Counted from the first letter of the stretch, positions 18,961-28,356 are shown. The stretch is DNA of 64,000 nucleotides from Anaerobacterium chartisolvens (GCF_003337415.1 NZ_QPJT01000015.1:62001-126000), one strand, 5' to 3'. Notes: a model not told the origin generated them from the letters alone. Made by a program: numbers and translations.

Positions 18961-19039
18961 TTTCCTTGAAAATTGCCTCATAAAAAGAAAAATCTCCGTC
19001 AAACACAATACGAATGAAGGAGATTCATTTATTCTTTGC

Positions 19040-20290
19040 TTACAGAGACTTAATCATCTCAATTGCTTTCATTATCCACCGAGTGGCACCGGTCAGGCGG
19101 TAACCTGTGAACCCGGCCTCTTTGAGAATATCCGTAATTTCCGCCTCAGCAATTTCCAGATTCAGAAAGCCGGATAATCCGCCCCGCTCCCTTGCAATCT
19201 CTTTCACATAATCCCAGTAGGTACCGGCGTAGCCGAATGTCGTTGCGTATTGCTCCGGCTCGGCGACGGCGGCTTGCACCATTTCTTCGGTATCCTCGTA
19301 AAACAGACTGCGCCCGTTATCGTATAGAGGATAAAAGCTCTCTGCACCATTGCTCATTTTAATGGCGATATTGGAAAGGTGCCTGTCGTCCTGTCGAGTG
19401 ATGAAGTCCAGTAGAATCATTTTCGCAATATCGTCTTTGTACTGCGGACGAACTGACACAAGGTTTTTATACTCGTTATCCGAACGCACTCCATCAAACA
19501 GGCGGCGAAAATGTACGATGTACTCTTTTGAGAAGTCATACAGGAAAGCCGAGAACACCGTGTCCTTGTCAATGCGATAAGCCGGGCAGCAAGGTACACC
19601 GAGTTTTTGCGCCAGAAGGAAAACCGCAACTTCGGATTCCACATCGGTAATCAGCGGACTGATACGCTGTTTATAGATGCCGTATTGTCCATCATATACG
19701 CCGTAACGCTTAATGTTATAGCCCTCCGGCGTGTCAATGCTGTCGCCGGCTAAGTCAATGCGCTGGTGGAAAACTGAATCGAAAACATCGGTAATTACCG
19801 AATCCAACTGATCATCTTCGCTGTTTGAAATCCAGAGTAAATCTTTCGGATGGATGCCGTGAGTAATTTGCGCAATGCGGAGAACATCATAGTTTGATAA
19901 ACCGCAGCGGAACAGTATGTTTTCAATATCCCGCCTGTCGCGACTGACTATACGCTCGGAAAGGAACTCAGTAAACCGCTCCGCACTCCAGCTATCTGCG
20001 CCGTGGGTGTACATGGACACAACAGAGTTAAACTCAGGTTCGCCAAACTTCACATTGTTAGCGGAATCAATCGTTGCGATAACGGCGTTATCCCACTTCA
20101 AATAGCGAAGCCGCTCTTTGGGCTTTTCGCGCCCGTCGGCAGGTTTCTCCGCATTCGCCGGTATTTTATAGCTCTTGCCCTGCTTCACCGCGCCGGGAAT
20201 TTTGCCCTCGCTGCAAAGCACGCGAACGCGGCGGTCAGAAATGCCCCACTTGGCGGCAGCTTGCAAGGCAGATATATATGGCATACTCAT
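19040..20290 (-). CDS. HipA-like kinase with a fused N-terminal DNA-binding domain
   Basis: A 416-residue protein. Residues 1-47 look like a MerR/excisionase-type winged helix (YISALQAAAKWGISDRRVRVLCSEGKIPGA with QGKSYKIP). The rest is a HipA-like Ser/Thr kinase, with catalytic loop DFITRQDDRHLSNIAIK and a metal-binding D in YPLYDNGRSLF. In classical HipBA modules the DNA-binding partner is a separate protein; here both parts are in one chain and no hipB gene is adjacent. The ATG at 20290 follows GGGAGCGG. The gene lies just past tRNA-Ser, pointing toward it. Kinase target unknown. Confidence 0.8.
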   Translation of the reverse strand: MSMPYISALQAAAKWGISDRRVRVLCSEGKIPGAVKQGKSYKIPANAEKPADGREKPKERLRYLKWDNAVIATIDSANNVKFGEPEFNSVVSMYTHGADSWSAERFTEFLSERIVSRDRRDIENILFRCGLSNYDVLRIAQITHGIHPKDLLWISNSEDDQLDSVITDVFDSVFHQRIDLAGDSIDTPEGYNIKRYGVYDGQYGIYKQRISPLITDVESEVAVFLLAQKLGVPCCPAYRIDKDTVFSAFLYDFSKEYIVHFRRLFDGVRSDNEYKNLVSVRPQYKDDIAKMILLDFITRQDDRHLSNIAIKMSNGAESFYPLYDNGRSLFYEDTEEMVQAAVAEPEQYATTFGYAGTYWDYVKEIARERGGLSGFLNLEIAEAEITDILKEAGFTGYRLTGATRWIMKAIEMIKSL

Positions 20291-20458
20291 ATCGTAACCG
20301 CTCCCTTCACATTGAACAGTATAGCATAAATCGGAATAAAAGTCAAGAAGTATTATTCCGATAATTCAAAAGCAGACGGCAAATTATTCAATATAAAATG
20401 GAATCAAATTGTAAAATTTAACCAATAAGCGTTGATTTTTTTAGCATCAATATATTAC

Positions 20459-21256
20459 CTAAAACGACTTTGTTCTAATCATCAGTTGCCTTCCGAGCTT
20501 AGTTACAATACTTCTTGGAGACAACCTGATTGATTCTGTCATCAACTTATTCCCAATCCCCGCAACAGCTACAGCCTTTCCTTTCATCAAGGCAGAATAC
20601 CCGATCTCTGCAACCTTGCCTGCATCCATAAGGCTGCGGCTAAACATTCTTGTGTCCTCAATTTTTGCCCTCTTTGCAAAATTCGTTCTTGTAGCGCCTG
20701 GGCACAACGCTGTAACCGTAACCCCGGAGCCTCTCAGTTCTTCTGCAATTCCCTCGGAAAAGTGAAGTACAAAAGCTTTTGAAGCACAATAGACGGCATT
20801 CAACGGACAAGGCTGAAATGCACCGGTTGAAGCCAGATTAAGAATTTTTCCATCCCTTCTTTTAACCATATCATCCAGAAAAAGCCGTGTCAGCTTTGTT
20901 AATGTAAACATATTAACATACATTAACTGAACATTGTCTTCAAGAATTGTTTCATGAAAGTTTCCGTATACCTGAATACCTGCGTTATTGATCAGTACGT
21001 CTACCTGTATAGACTTTTCCTTAATAAAGCTGTATATTTCTTGTGCGCTCGATAGCTGAGATAAATCTACCGGCAGATGTGTGATCCGAGTACTTCCATT
21101 CTGTTCACGTAGTTTTGATACGGCTTTGTTAAGATTTCCTTCATTCTGTGAAACTAAAACCAAATCATACCCGTTCTTTGCAAAAATTCTTGATAATTCA
21201 AAGCCTATACCGCTTGATGCTCCTGTGATTAATGCCGTTTTCCCTTTTACAGACAT
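20459..21256 (-). CDS. Short-chain dehydrogenase/reductase
   Basis: A 265-residue classical SDR. Seen: the nucleotide-binding TGASSGIGFE near residue 11, NNAGIQVYG, catalytic Ser in LASTGAFQP, and YCASK (Tyr and Lys) near residue 155, followed by ALCPGATRTNF. It is probably NADP-linked; the substrate is unknown. The ATG at 21256 sits right after GGAGGTTGTGTT. It is divergent from an XRE/MmyB-type regulator 110 bp away, a common regulator-target pairing for such SDRs. Confidence 0.9.
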   Translation of the reverse strand: MSVKGKTALITGASSGIGFELSRIFAKNGYDLVLVSQNEGNLNKAVSKLREQNGSTRITHLPVDLSQLSSAQEIYSFIKEKSIQVDVLINNAGIQVYGNFHETILEDNVQLMYVNMFTLTKLTRLFLDDMVKRRDGKILNLASTGAFQPCPLNAVYCASKAFVLHFSEGIAEELRGSGVTVTALCPGATRTNFAKRAKIEDTRMFSRSLMDAGKVAEIGYSALMKGKAVAVAGIGNKLMTESIRLSPRSIVTKLGRQLMIRTKSF

Positions 21257-21366
21257 AACACAACCTCCCATTTTATGTATTTACCGATTATATCTTTGCT
21301 GCCCAATTTTTTCATGATATTATTATCTCAAAAACAATATTCAGGGTATAGGAGTGTGTTTATCCT

Positions 21367-22236
21367 ATGATTAATACTACTACCATAAAAAATCAGAGTA
21401 CTGATAAAATTCGGAGAACTGAATTATCCAATTTTCTTCGGATCCGCAGAGAACGTTTAAATCCTGAACATTTCAAAATACCTGTCTCCCCAAGAAGACG
21501 GACTCCCGGACTTCGCCGGGAGGAATTGGCGCAGCTGGCTGGAGTAAGTGTTTCCTGGTACACCTGGCTGGAGCAAGGCAGACCTATAACCGTATCAGAT
21601 CAGGTACTGGAAAGCATATCACGGGTCCTCCAGCTTAACTGGGCGGAACGCAGGCATTTATTCCTGCTTGCCAAAGATCACTTACCCCCGTCAAGCCTCA
21701 GCAGCGAAGATATGCATTGTATCAGCCCACAATTACAACAAGTACTCGATGCTTTCGGAATTTGTCCCGCATATATGCTGGACAAATTTTGGAATATTGT
21801 CGCCTGGAATAAAAGTGCTGCTAAAGTTTTCTCAGATTATACCACCTTATCATCCCGTGACAAAAACCTTATCTGGTTGCTCTTCACTCATCCGTCACAA
21901 AAAAAACTGATTGTTGACTGGGAGAATGAAGCCAGAAGATGCATTGCACAATTTCGGTTCAGCATTGACCAATATATTGGCGAACCATGGTTGACAGAAC
22001 TTATAAATGATCTGAATTATGTCAGCTCCGACTTTCGCAATTGGTGGACAAAATACGACATTCAAGCTGCCCACGGGAAATGTAAGCGGTTGAACCATCC
22101 ACAAGCGGGCAGCTTGGCGTTGCACGCTACAACATTGCTGCTTCCTGATTATAATGAGTTTAAGATAATTGTTTATACGCCTCTTCCCGAAGAAGGAACA
22201 GCTGATAAACTGGCAAAATTAGTGGAAATACGATAG
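21367..22236 (+). CDS. XRE-family regulator with MmyB-like ligand domain
   Basis: A 289-residue regulator. An N-terminal XRE helix-turn-helix (RRTPGLRREELAQLAGVSVSWYTWLEQGR, residues 47-78) is followed by a PAS-like MmyB ligand-binding domain (NIVAWNKSAAKVFSDY, NLIWLLFTHP, LNHPQAGSLALHATTLLLPD). MmyB-type domains bind fatty-acid-like ligands in the known examples. It is divergently transcribed from the SDR gene and likely controls it. No clear inverted repeat is seen in the 110-bp gap. Confidence 0.88.
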   Translation: MINTTTIKNQSTDKIRRTELSNFLRIRRERLNPEHFKIPVSPRRRTPGLRREELAQLAGVSVSWYTWLEQGRPITVSDQVLESISRVLQLNWAERRHLFLLAKDHLPPSSLSSEDMHCISPQLQQVLDAFGICPAYMLDKFWNIVAWNKSAAKVFSDYTTLSSRDKNLIWLLFTHPSQKKLIVDWENEARRCIAQFRFSIDQYIGEPWLTELINDLNYVSSDFRNWWTKYDIQAAHGKCKRLNHPQAGSLALHATTLLLPDYNEFKIIVYTPLPEEGTADKLAKLVEIR

Positions 22237-22339
22237 TATTATAATTAAAAGAATAAATCTCCCTTTATATAAATAGGCTTATTTTAGATTTTCATGAATT
22301 AAACAGGAGCGTCCCTAAGTAAGTCAAAATGTTTCAATA

Positions 22340-23839
22340 TTACCATGTACCTTTATTTTTAGCAGCTCTCACAATAACGTTCCTTCCATCTTTAAAAATT
22401 TTAATACCTGCAATAAAAATTACATAAATCTCAAGTCTGCCAAACAACATACCTACGATCTGCGTCCATAAAACAATGGGAGGTGTTGTAGGAAGTGTAA
22501 TTCCAACCGATAGTCCTACAGTACCTAAAGTTGAAGCATATTCAAACAAAGAATCCTGAAGGGAATAACCATTTGCGGTCATTATACTTACACCCGCGAA
22601 GAATGTTACCATATATACGAAAGTGTAATTTGAAGCTTCTGAGATGTGTCTCTCTTCTATAAAAAGTTTGCCTTCCGGCCTATAAACATAATCCTCATTG
22701 ACCAAGTGCTCAGGCAAGAATTTTTTTCTTAATTGCCAAAAAAATGCCTTAAACAATAAATAAATTCTATTCTGCTTTATTCCGCCTGCGGTTGAACCTG
22801 CGCCTCCCCCAATCAGCATGAGGACAATTAATAGAAAAATCGGGAACGGTGTCCAGCTGTTAAAACTAACAGTTGAAAAGCCTGTAGTACTAAGGGCTGT
22901 TACTACTTGAAACGCAGAAGCCCTTAACCCCTGAGGTATATTTCCATAAATTCCGTTTAAAGAGACAAATGAAACAATAGGTATCATAAGTCCCAGTAAA
23001 ACCAGCATGAACCGCATCTCTCCCACTCTAAAAAAGCTTCTGAACTTCCCTCTGATCAAGAGCAAGTGCGCTGCAAAGTTTGTTGTTCCCATAAGCATTA
23101 AGATTATTGTTACCAGTTCAATGGGAAGGCTTTTATACGTGCCTATGCTGTCAACCTGCGTAGAGAATCCTCCTGTCGACAGTGCGCATATTGAATGGTT
23201 TATTGCATCAAATAATGGCATCCCAAGAAACACATAAAGAATTGTACCCGCCACAACATACCCTGCATAAATAGACATAATTATTCTTGCTGACTTTGCA
23301 AGGTTAGGAAGAAGTTTATCCGAGTGGCCTTCAGCATTGTAAAGCCTCATTCCATATGTTCCTGATAAGGCCGAAAGCATTACTAAGACTAATCCTACTC
23401 CGCCGAAAAACTGCATGATACTTCTAAACAGTAAATATATTTTAGGAGTAGCAGTAACATCAACAACAGACAGTCCTGTAGTAGTCCAACCGCTGACTGC
23501 CTCAAAAAAAGCTTGCGTAAAGTTTAGCTGTTTAGATAGCATAAATGGCACTGCAGAGAAAAAAGCAGCCAAAAGCCAAACAGCAATAACGATTACAGTA
23601 TCCTGCCTGAGTGATAACTGCCGCTTTTTTTTACCACGGATTAAAAGACTTAAGAAAAAACCCAGCAAAATTGCTATAGCTGCAGGAATAACAAAGTTTA
23701 GAGCATATCCCAATTCATTTGGATATATAAGAATAACAAATATCGGTAATAGCATAATGCCGCCTATAATCATGGTTAATATACCGATATATCCTAAAAC
23801 GGCCTTATAGCTTTCTATAACTTTACCATTGAGTTGCAT
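22340..23839 (-). CDS. trkH: Trk/Ktr potassium uptake channel subunit
   Basis: A 499-residue K+ translocating subunit with four pore-loop repeats: GWTTTGLSVVD, CALSTGGFSTQ, TALSTTGFSTVS and STLGTVGLSVG. These filter glycines mark the TrkH/KtrB superfamily. Ten or more membrane helices are present. The start codon overlaps the stop of the upstream RCK gene (TAATG), so synthesis is coupled. Together with two RCK proteins it forms a complete uptake system. Confidence 0.93.
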   Translation of the reverse strand: MQLNGKVIESYKAVLGYIGILTMIIGGIMLLPIFVILIYPNELGYALNFVIPAAIAILLGFFLSLLIRGKKKRQLSLRQDTVIVIAVWLLAAFFSAVPFMLSKQLNFTQAFFEAVSGWTTTGLSVVDVTATPKIYLLFRSIMQFFGGVGLVLVMLSALSGTYGMRLYNAEGHSDKLLPNLAKSARIIMSIYAGYVVAGTILYVFLGMPLFDAINHSICALSTGGFSTQVDSIGTYKSLPIELVTIILMLMGTTNFAAHLLLIRGKFRSFFRVGEMRFMLVLLGLMIPIVSFVSLNGIYGNIPQGLRASAFQVVTALSTTGFSTVSFNSWTPFPIFLLIVLMLIGGGAGSTAGGIKQNRIYLLFKAFFWQLRKKFLPEHLVNEDYVYRPEGKLFIEERHISEASNYTFVYMVTFFAGVSIMTANGYSLQDSLFEYASTLGTVGLSVGITLPTTPPIVLWTQIVGMLFGRLEIYVIFIAGIKIFKDGRNVIVRAAKNKGTW

Positions 23840-24507
23840 TAAATATCATCTCTCCCCACTATAAGCTCAATTAGCTCTCGTTGAATTTTAGGAGGCGACA
23901 GGATTATAAGTTTATCATCAGCTTGAATTCTGGTCTTACCTCTAGGAATAATGCTATTTACACCCCTTATAATGCATCCAACTATACCCTGTTCAGGAAA
24001 GCCAATCTCAGCAAGAGTTTTTCCGCACACAGGGTAATTTTCCCGTACAACAATTTCCATCATAACGATCTTTCCTTGCTCAATTGATATAAAATTTTCA
24101 ATCTCGTTTATGGCAGCCATTTGTTCTATGATTCCTGCCACAATATAGGTAGCACTTATTACTGAATTAATACCTAGTTTTTTAAATACTTCAACGTTTT
24201 TTGGGTTACTCACAGTAGTAAATGCCCGTTTTACGCCATAAACTTTTTTTGCAAGCTGACAAATTACCAGGTTGTCCGCATCCTTTGGTGTTAAAGCAAT
24301 AATGACATCCGCTCCTCCAATATTGGCATCCTCGAGAATATAAGGCTTGCTTCCATCACCAAAAACCACAGGAGCATTATGTGTGCGCGACAAATATTTG
24401 CAATAGTTTTCATCATCATGAATCAAAGTTATATGATGCTTTTTTTCAAGAAGGGATTTTGCAAGAAAATCGATCTTTTTCCGTCCTCCTACCATGACTA
24501 TATTCAT
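23839..24507 (-). CDS. trkA: Trk potassium uptake RCK subunit, second (TrkA-N plus TrkA-C)
   Basis: A 222-residue regulatory subunit. It has an N-terminal Rossmann RCK domain and a C-terminal TrkA-C domain (from about residue 140, with GKTLAEIGFPEQGIVGCIIRG and PRGKTRIQADDKLIIL). The nucleotide-binding glycine motif is altered: MVGGRKKIDFLAK in place of GxGxxG, so this copy may not bind NAD(H) normally. It overlaps its neighbours on both sides (ATGA with the first RCK gene, TAATG with trkH). Confidence 0.88.
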   Translation of the reverse strand: MNIVMVGGRKKIDFLAKSLLEKKHHITLIHDDENYCKYLSRTHNAPVVFGDGSKPYILEDANIGGADVIIALTPKDADNLVICQLAKKVYGVKRAFTTVSNPKNVEVFKKLGINSVISATYIVAGIIEQMAAINEIENFISIEQGKIVMMEIVVRENYPVCGKTLAEIGFPEQGIVGCIIRGVNSIIPRGKTRIQADDKLIILSPPKIQRELIELIVGRDDI

Positions 24508-24941
24508 TTTAATCCCTCCGTTCCAGTGTGTGAAATTAGCTTTTCAAATTCACATATTGATAGCTTAGAGGGATAGATAATCTGTGTATTGAAGTCTTGA
24601 TATACTATCTCTTTTTCTGTATCATAAAGCCGTGAAACCACTTTGGGAACATTAAATATTTTGCTTGCAATTTGTGCAATCATTATATTAGTATTATCAT
24701 CATTTGTAGCTGCAACAACTAAATCTGCCTTTTCAATACCTGCCCTTGTTAACTCATCTATGTCAGTTGCATCCGCAACTATATTAAATCCGCTATAATC
24801 AGGCGACAGCTTTCGAAAAGATGAACTGTTACTATCTACAACAACAACATCTTTACCCTGTGATGATAGCATTGATGCAATATTTGCACCAAACCTGCTG
24901 CATCCTGCTACTATTATATAGCTGCAATCTTTTTTCTTCAT
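24504..24941 (-). CDS. Trk potassium uptake RCK subunit, first (TrkA-N only)
   Basis: A 145-residue Rossmann RCK domain. It has the glycine motif VAGCSRFGANIA, the acidic ribose-binding end of strand 2 (VVVVDSN), and ATNDDNTNIMIAQIA. It lacks a TrkA-C domain. It is the first gene of the trk operon. The division into one short RCK protein and one with a TrkA-C domain suggests a heteromeric gating ring, as inference. Confidence 0.88.
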   Translation of the reverse strand: MKKKDCSYIIVAGCSRFGANIASMLSSQGKDVVVVDSNSSSFRKLSPDYSGFNIVADATDIDELTRAGIEKADLVVAATNDDNTNIMIAQIASKIFNVPKVVSRLYDTEKEIVYQDFNTQIIYPSKLSICEFEKLISHTGTEGLK

Positions 24942-25087
24942 TTGATATGCTCCTTCCTTCTCAAGTGTCCTGTTTTTTCATGTCTTGCCTTTATAATAAG
25001 TACTTATAATGTTATAAGATATCAAAAAGTATATAAATCTGGTGTTAAGAATACCATTGACTGCATAAAGATTTTGTTAAGATTTTT

Positions 25088-25119
25088 GAAAAAAAAGAAG
25101 CCCTGTTATTAAAGGCTTC
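25088..25119 (-). terminator. Terminator of the KdpDE-like pair
   Basis: On the minus strand GAAGCC (25119-25114) and GGCTTC (25102-25097) form a stem followed by eight U's. It lies 25 nt after the response-regulator stop. Confidence 0.85.
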
Positions 25120-25143
25120 AAACTAAACTAATCTATTTAATAT

Positions 25144-25845
25144 CTATTCATCTGCCAGACGATATCCTACTCCAACCTCGGTTAATATATACCTCGGCTG
25201 TGCAGGATCTTTTTCAATTTTCCTGCGAATGTTCGCCATGAAAACTCTGAGTGACTGAGTATCGTTTCCTGAAAATGTACCCCAAACCTCATTTAGTATA
25301 TATTTGTGAGTTAAAACTCTCCCTGAATACTTCGCCATTAGTGACATAAGCTTGAATTCAATAGGTGTAAGGTGTATTTCTTCATTCGATAGAAAAATAC
25401 GACGTTTTTCAAAGTCAATTTTTAATTCTCCTGCCAAAAATGTGGCCGGAGAATCACTTTCTGATTGACTGCTTTGATTTGAATGTCTTAACGCCACTCT
25501 GATACGTGCCAAAAGCTCCGCAACACTAAAGGGTTTTGTCAAATAATCATCAGCCCCGCTATCTAAGGCTTCAACTTTTTCCCGCTCGTGCCCTCGTGCG
25601 GACACTACAATGATTGCAGCTTTAGTAACCGGCCTTACCATAGCTATAACATCAAGACCATCAATATCCGGCAGTCCCAAGTCAATAACTATAATATTCG
25701 GATTATGGGAGGAAACAAGTGAAACAGCTACTTTACCGTTTTGTGCATCAATACACTTATAGCCCTGTGCTTCAAGGGATACACATATAAAATTACGAAT
25801 AGGCTTATCATCTTCAACAACAAGAATCAAGGGTTTATTATCCAT
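25144..25845 (-). CDS. KdpE-like response regulator (OmpR family)
   Basis: A 233-residue OmpR-type regulator. Its receiver has the phosphorylated Asp in IVIDLGLPDIDG and the Lys in YLTKPF. The winged-helix DNA-binding half begins near residue 135 (LTPIEFKLMSLMAKYSGRVLTHKYIL, LRVFMANIRRKIEKDP), close to KdpE. The ATG at 25845 has GAAGGAG; a GTG at 25854 is possible. Neither kdpFABC nor other Kdp pump genes are in the window; the next operon is trk, which is the likely target by position. Confidence 0.88.
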   Translation of the reverse strand: MDNKPLILVVEDDKPIRNFICVSLEAQGYKCIDAQNGKVAVSLVSSHNPNIIVIDLGLPDIDGLDVIAMVRPVTKAAIIVVSARGHEREKVEALDSGADDYLTKPFSVAELLARIRVALRHSNQSSQSESDSPATFLAGELKIDFEKRRIFLSNEEIHLTPIEFKLMSLMAKYSGRVLTHKYILNEVWGTFSGNDTQSLRVFMANIRRKIEKDPAQPRYILTEVGVGYRLADE

Positions 25846-25850
25846 TAATA

Positions 25851-27443
25851 TCACTCCTTCGCAGGTAGTTCAAACCTGAATGTCGCACCCCCGGATGGGT
25901 TATTAAACACTGAAATTTCTCCTCCGTGTGCAGTTATAATTGATTTGCATATTGCAAGCCCCAACCCGGTACCACGTCTTCCTGTATCATTTATGGTTGC
26001 AGCAGAGTAAAACCTGTTGAATATTAAGGGTATATTATCTTCTGATATTCCAGCCCCATTGTCTGACACTTCAAACACTACCTTTTCATCACTAACCTGC
26101 GTTTTTATTTCAATTGTTGAGCCATACGGTGTATATTTTATCGCATTGTCAAGAAGGTTTACAAGTACCTGCTCAATAAGGGTTCCATCCATCGGCAGCA
26201 TGATTAAATCATCAGGTATATTTATTTTTATGGTATGGTTTGCGGCGAGCTTTTTAATCCTTGAAACAGCTTCTGCAACAATTTCCTCTACCGCCTCCAT
26301 ATTCTTTTTCATCTCAATTCTTCCTTCATCAATCCGTGTTATACTTAAAATGTTTTCTACTGAATGTATAAGCCAGCTTGCATCCTCATAAACACCCTGC
26401 AATAGTTTTATTTTCACACTTTTATCAAGAACATCATCATTATCAAGAATTGTGGCGGTGGAGCCCAAAATTCCGGTAAGAGGAGTTCTTAAATCATGAG
26501 ATATGGCACGCAAAAGATTCCCACGCAGTCTTTCCCTCTCTACCTCCATTTTTGACCTTTGTTGCTTTTCTGACAGCCGTTCTCTCTCTACAGCCAGTGC
26601 AATCTGCGTTGTAACCGTCTCTAATAGTGCTTTTTGCTCATCTGATAAAAGCTTATTATCAAAACAAGAAACACCTACAACTCCGAGAGTACCACTCTGG
26701 CCTTTTATCGGAATATAATAGGCAGAACTATTAACATACGTATTTGTATCCGCACCGCCGGGATTTCCTGTTTTAAATGTCTCTGATATTACCTGCATTT
26801 CGTTGAATGATTTAAAAATATTGGTACGCTCATCATTGTTGAATGAATAAATATATGGTTCTCCTAAAGCTTCCGATGAATTAATCGTCGAGATTATTAC
26901 CGAACGGCTAAATAGTTTTGCTATATTGGTTACTCCAACTTCAGCTATCTGATTAATATTTCTGACTTTCAGCAGGCTTTTACTGATTTGATAAAGCACC
27001 CGTGCCCTCTTTTCGCGTAGTAGGGATAGCCTCGCTTCTTGTTTTGCTTTTGCGGTTAATGTACTTGTAATAATTGCGGCTATAAGCATAATGACAAAGG
27101 TTACAGGATAATCCGGTCTATATGTCACAAGCGTATAATAAGGCTCTGTAAAAAAGAAATTAAATGTCAAAACGCCAACTACAGAGGCTAAAATCCCGTA
27201 AAAATAACCGTCTGTCTGTTTTGCGGCAAGCAATACACCCAATATGTATGCCACAATTATATTTGATTCATGAAAATCGATGTGTCTGAATAAAAAAGAC
27301 AGGAGCGTTACCAATGCCATAATACCAATGGTTACGGCAAAATTCGAAGCTGCTAATCTTATTCTGTGGGGGTTAGTACGATTATTATATTTTGTTTCAC
27401 TTAGATCATCTAAGGATAAATTATTAAATTCACTTGATTTCAT
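25851..27443 (-). CDS. KdpD-like sensor histidine kinase lacking the KdpD N-terminal domain
   Basis: A 530-residue kinase. Seen: four membrane helices of the DUF4118 type (about residues 30-130), a GAF-like domain (about 165-290), the phosphoacceptor His in AISHDLRTPLTGILGS near residue 315, and an ATPase domain with NLLDNAIKYTP, DNGAGI and GRRGTGLGLAI. Full KdpD has about 350 further N-terminal residues with a KdpD/Usp module and Walker motifs; these are absent, and the protein starts directly before the helices. The ATG at 27443 follows GAAGGTG. It ends inside the ribosome site of the regulator gene. Confidence 0.88.
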   Translation of the reverse strand: MKSSEFNNLSLDDLSETKYNNRTNPHRIRLAASNFAVTIGIMALVTLLSFLFRHIDFHESNIIVAYILGVLLAAKQTDGYFYGILASVVGVLTFNFFFTEPYYTLVTYRPDYPVTFVIMLIAAIITSTLTAKAKQEARLSLLREKRARVLYQISKSLLKVRNINQIAEVGVTNIAKLFSRSVIISTINSSEALGEPYIYSFNNDERTNIFKSFNEMQVISETFKTGNPGGADTNTYVNSSAYYIPIKGQSGTLGVVGVSCFDNKLLSDEQKALLETVTTQIALAVERERLSEKQQRSKMEVERERLRGNLLRAISHDLRTPLTGILGSTATILDNDDVLDKSVKIKLLQGVYEDASWLIHSVENILSITRIDEGRIEMKKNMEAVEEIVAEAVSRIKKLAANHTIKINIPDDLIMLPMDGTLIEQVLVNLLDNAIKYTPYGSTIEIKTQVSDEKVVFEVSDNGAGISEDNIPLIFNRFYSAATINDTGRRGTGLGLAICKSIITAHGGEISVFNNPSGGATFRFELPAKE

Positions 27444-27480
27444 TTATATTTCACCTTCTGCCATATTTATGATTCACACA

Positions 27481-27561
27481 TTACCGTCTCCAAGACTCTT
27501 TGCACCTGAAATACGTCCGCCGGCACAAAGCTTCTGCACCTGTCTTAAGGAAATATTCCAT
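27481..27561 (-). other. Possible 26-codon leader ORF upstream of the KdpD-like gene
   Basis: An ATG at 27561 follows AAAGGAAA and opens a 26-residue frame rich in Arg and Lys (ending CKESWRR). It ends 37 nt before the kinase start. Nothing else in the sequence shows that it is translated. Confidence 0.2.
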
Positions 27562-27585
27562 AAAAATTTCCTTTCCTAAAAAAAG

Positions 27586-28356
27586 CTACTTTGTGAGGAT
27601 TAATTGCTTTCTGCCGTTAAAAAAGCCCCTATAAGACATATAACAGGCAATAAATGAAGATATGGAAGTCGTGGAGAGCAGCATAAACGTAACCATTATC
27701 TGGTATTTTATAGCTTCCATCGGTGATGTTCCGGCGAGAATCAGTCCGGTCATCATACCTGGCAGCGACACAATTCCCAGCGTTTTTGCAGAGTCAATAG
27801 TCGGCAGCATCCCTGTTTTAATAGAGTCGCGTATAATTTCGATCGAGGAAGGCAGTATGTCCGCTCCCAGTGAAAGCTTTGTCTCCACTTCCTCCCGCTT
27901 GTTTTTAAAATCAGATGCTATCTGTTTATAACATAGTCCCAGTGCAACCATTGCATTGCTGATAATCATGCCGCTGACCGGGATTATCTGGTACGGCTCA
28001 TATTGAATTGTTTTTGAAAAAACGAGGACTGCCAGAGTTACTACCGTTCCTGCCGCTATAGATAAGAAGGATATAGTAAGGCCATTTTTAATAGCCTTTC
28101 CCCTTTTAGCAGCATTATATGCCGCATTGAAGATCATAAAAATCAGCAGAAGGGTTGTAAAAACAGGGCTTTTGAAGCCGAATACATATTCCAGAACATA
28201 TCCTACGGCAATAAGCTGAATTATCGACCTGATTACACTAATTATGGTTTCTTTTTCAAGCTTGAGCTTTTGCCAGTAGGAAAAGAAAAGCGTCACCAGT
28301 ACAAGAGAAGATGCGATAAGCAAAGAAGTAATGTCAATTGCATTCGAACCATTCAT
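27586..28356 (-). CDS. fetB: FetB-like ABC permease (UPF0014/YbbM family)
   Basis: A 256-residue permease with about seven membrane helices. Its N-terminal SVIRSIIQLIAVGYVLEYVF and internal ISLPGMMTGLILAGTSPMEAIKYQ are characteristic of the UPF0014/FetB family. In E. coli FetAB exports iron and gives resistance to oxidative stress. The start overlaps the end of the ATPase gene (ATGA type), so the two are coupled. The substrate here is inferred from the family only. Confidence 0.88.
   Translation of the reverse strand: MNGSNAIDITSLLIASSLVLVTLFFSYWQKLKLEKETIISVIRSIIQLIAVGYVLEYVFGFKSPVFTTLLLIFMIFNAAYNAAKRGKAIKNGLTISFLSIAAGTVVTLAVLVFSKTIQYEPYQIIPVSGMIISNAMVALGLCYKQIASDFKNKREEVETKLSLGADILPSSIEIIRDSIKTGMLPTIDSAKTLGIVSLPGMMTGLILAGTSPMEAIKYQIMVTFMLLSTTSISSFIACYMSYRGFFNGRKQLILTK

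Noticed and set aside
18884-19039. A tRNA-Ser 3'-end attachment site with a direct repeat
   Set aside because: The tRNA 3' end is followed by its own terminator, and no second copy of the tRNA 3' sequence or any integrase gene was noticed in the window, although the gene content changes here.
24942-25143. A c-di-AMP (ydaO-type) riboswitch in front of the potassium transport genes
   Set aside because: The conserved core motifs could not be found in the leaders of trk or of the KdpD-like gene. A covariance-model search would settle it.
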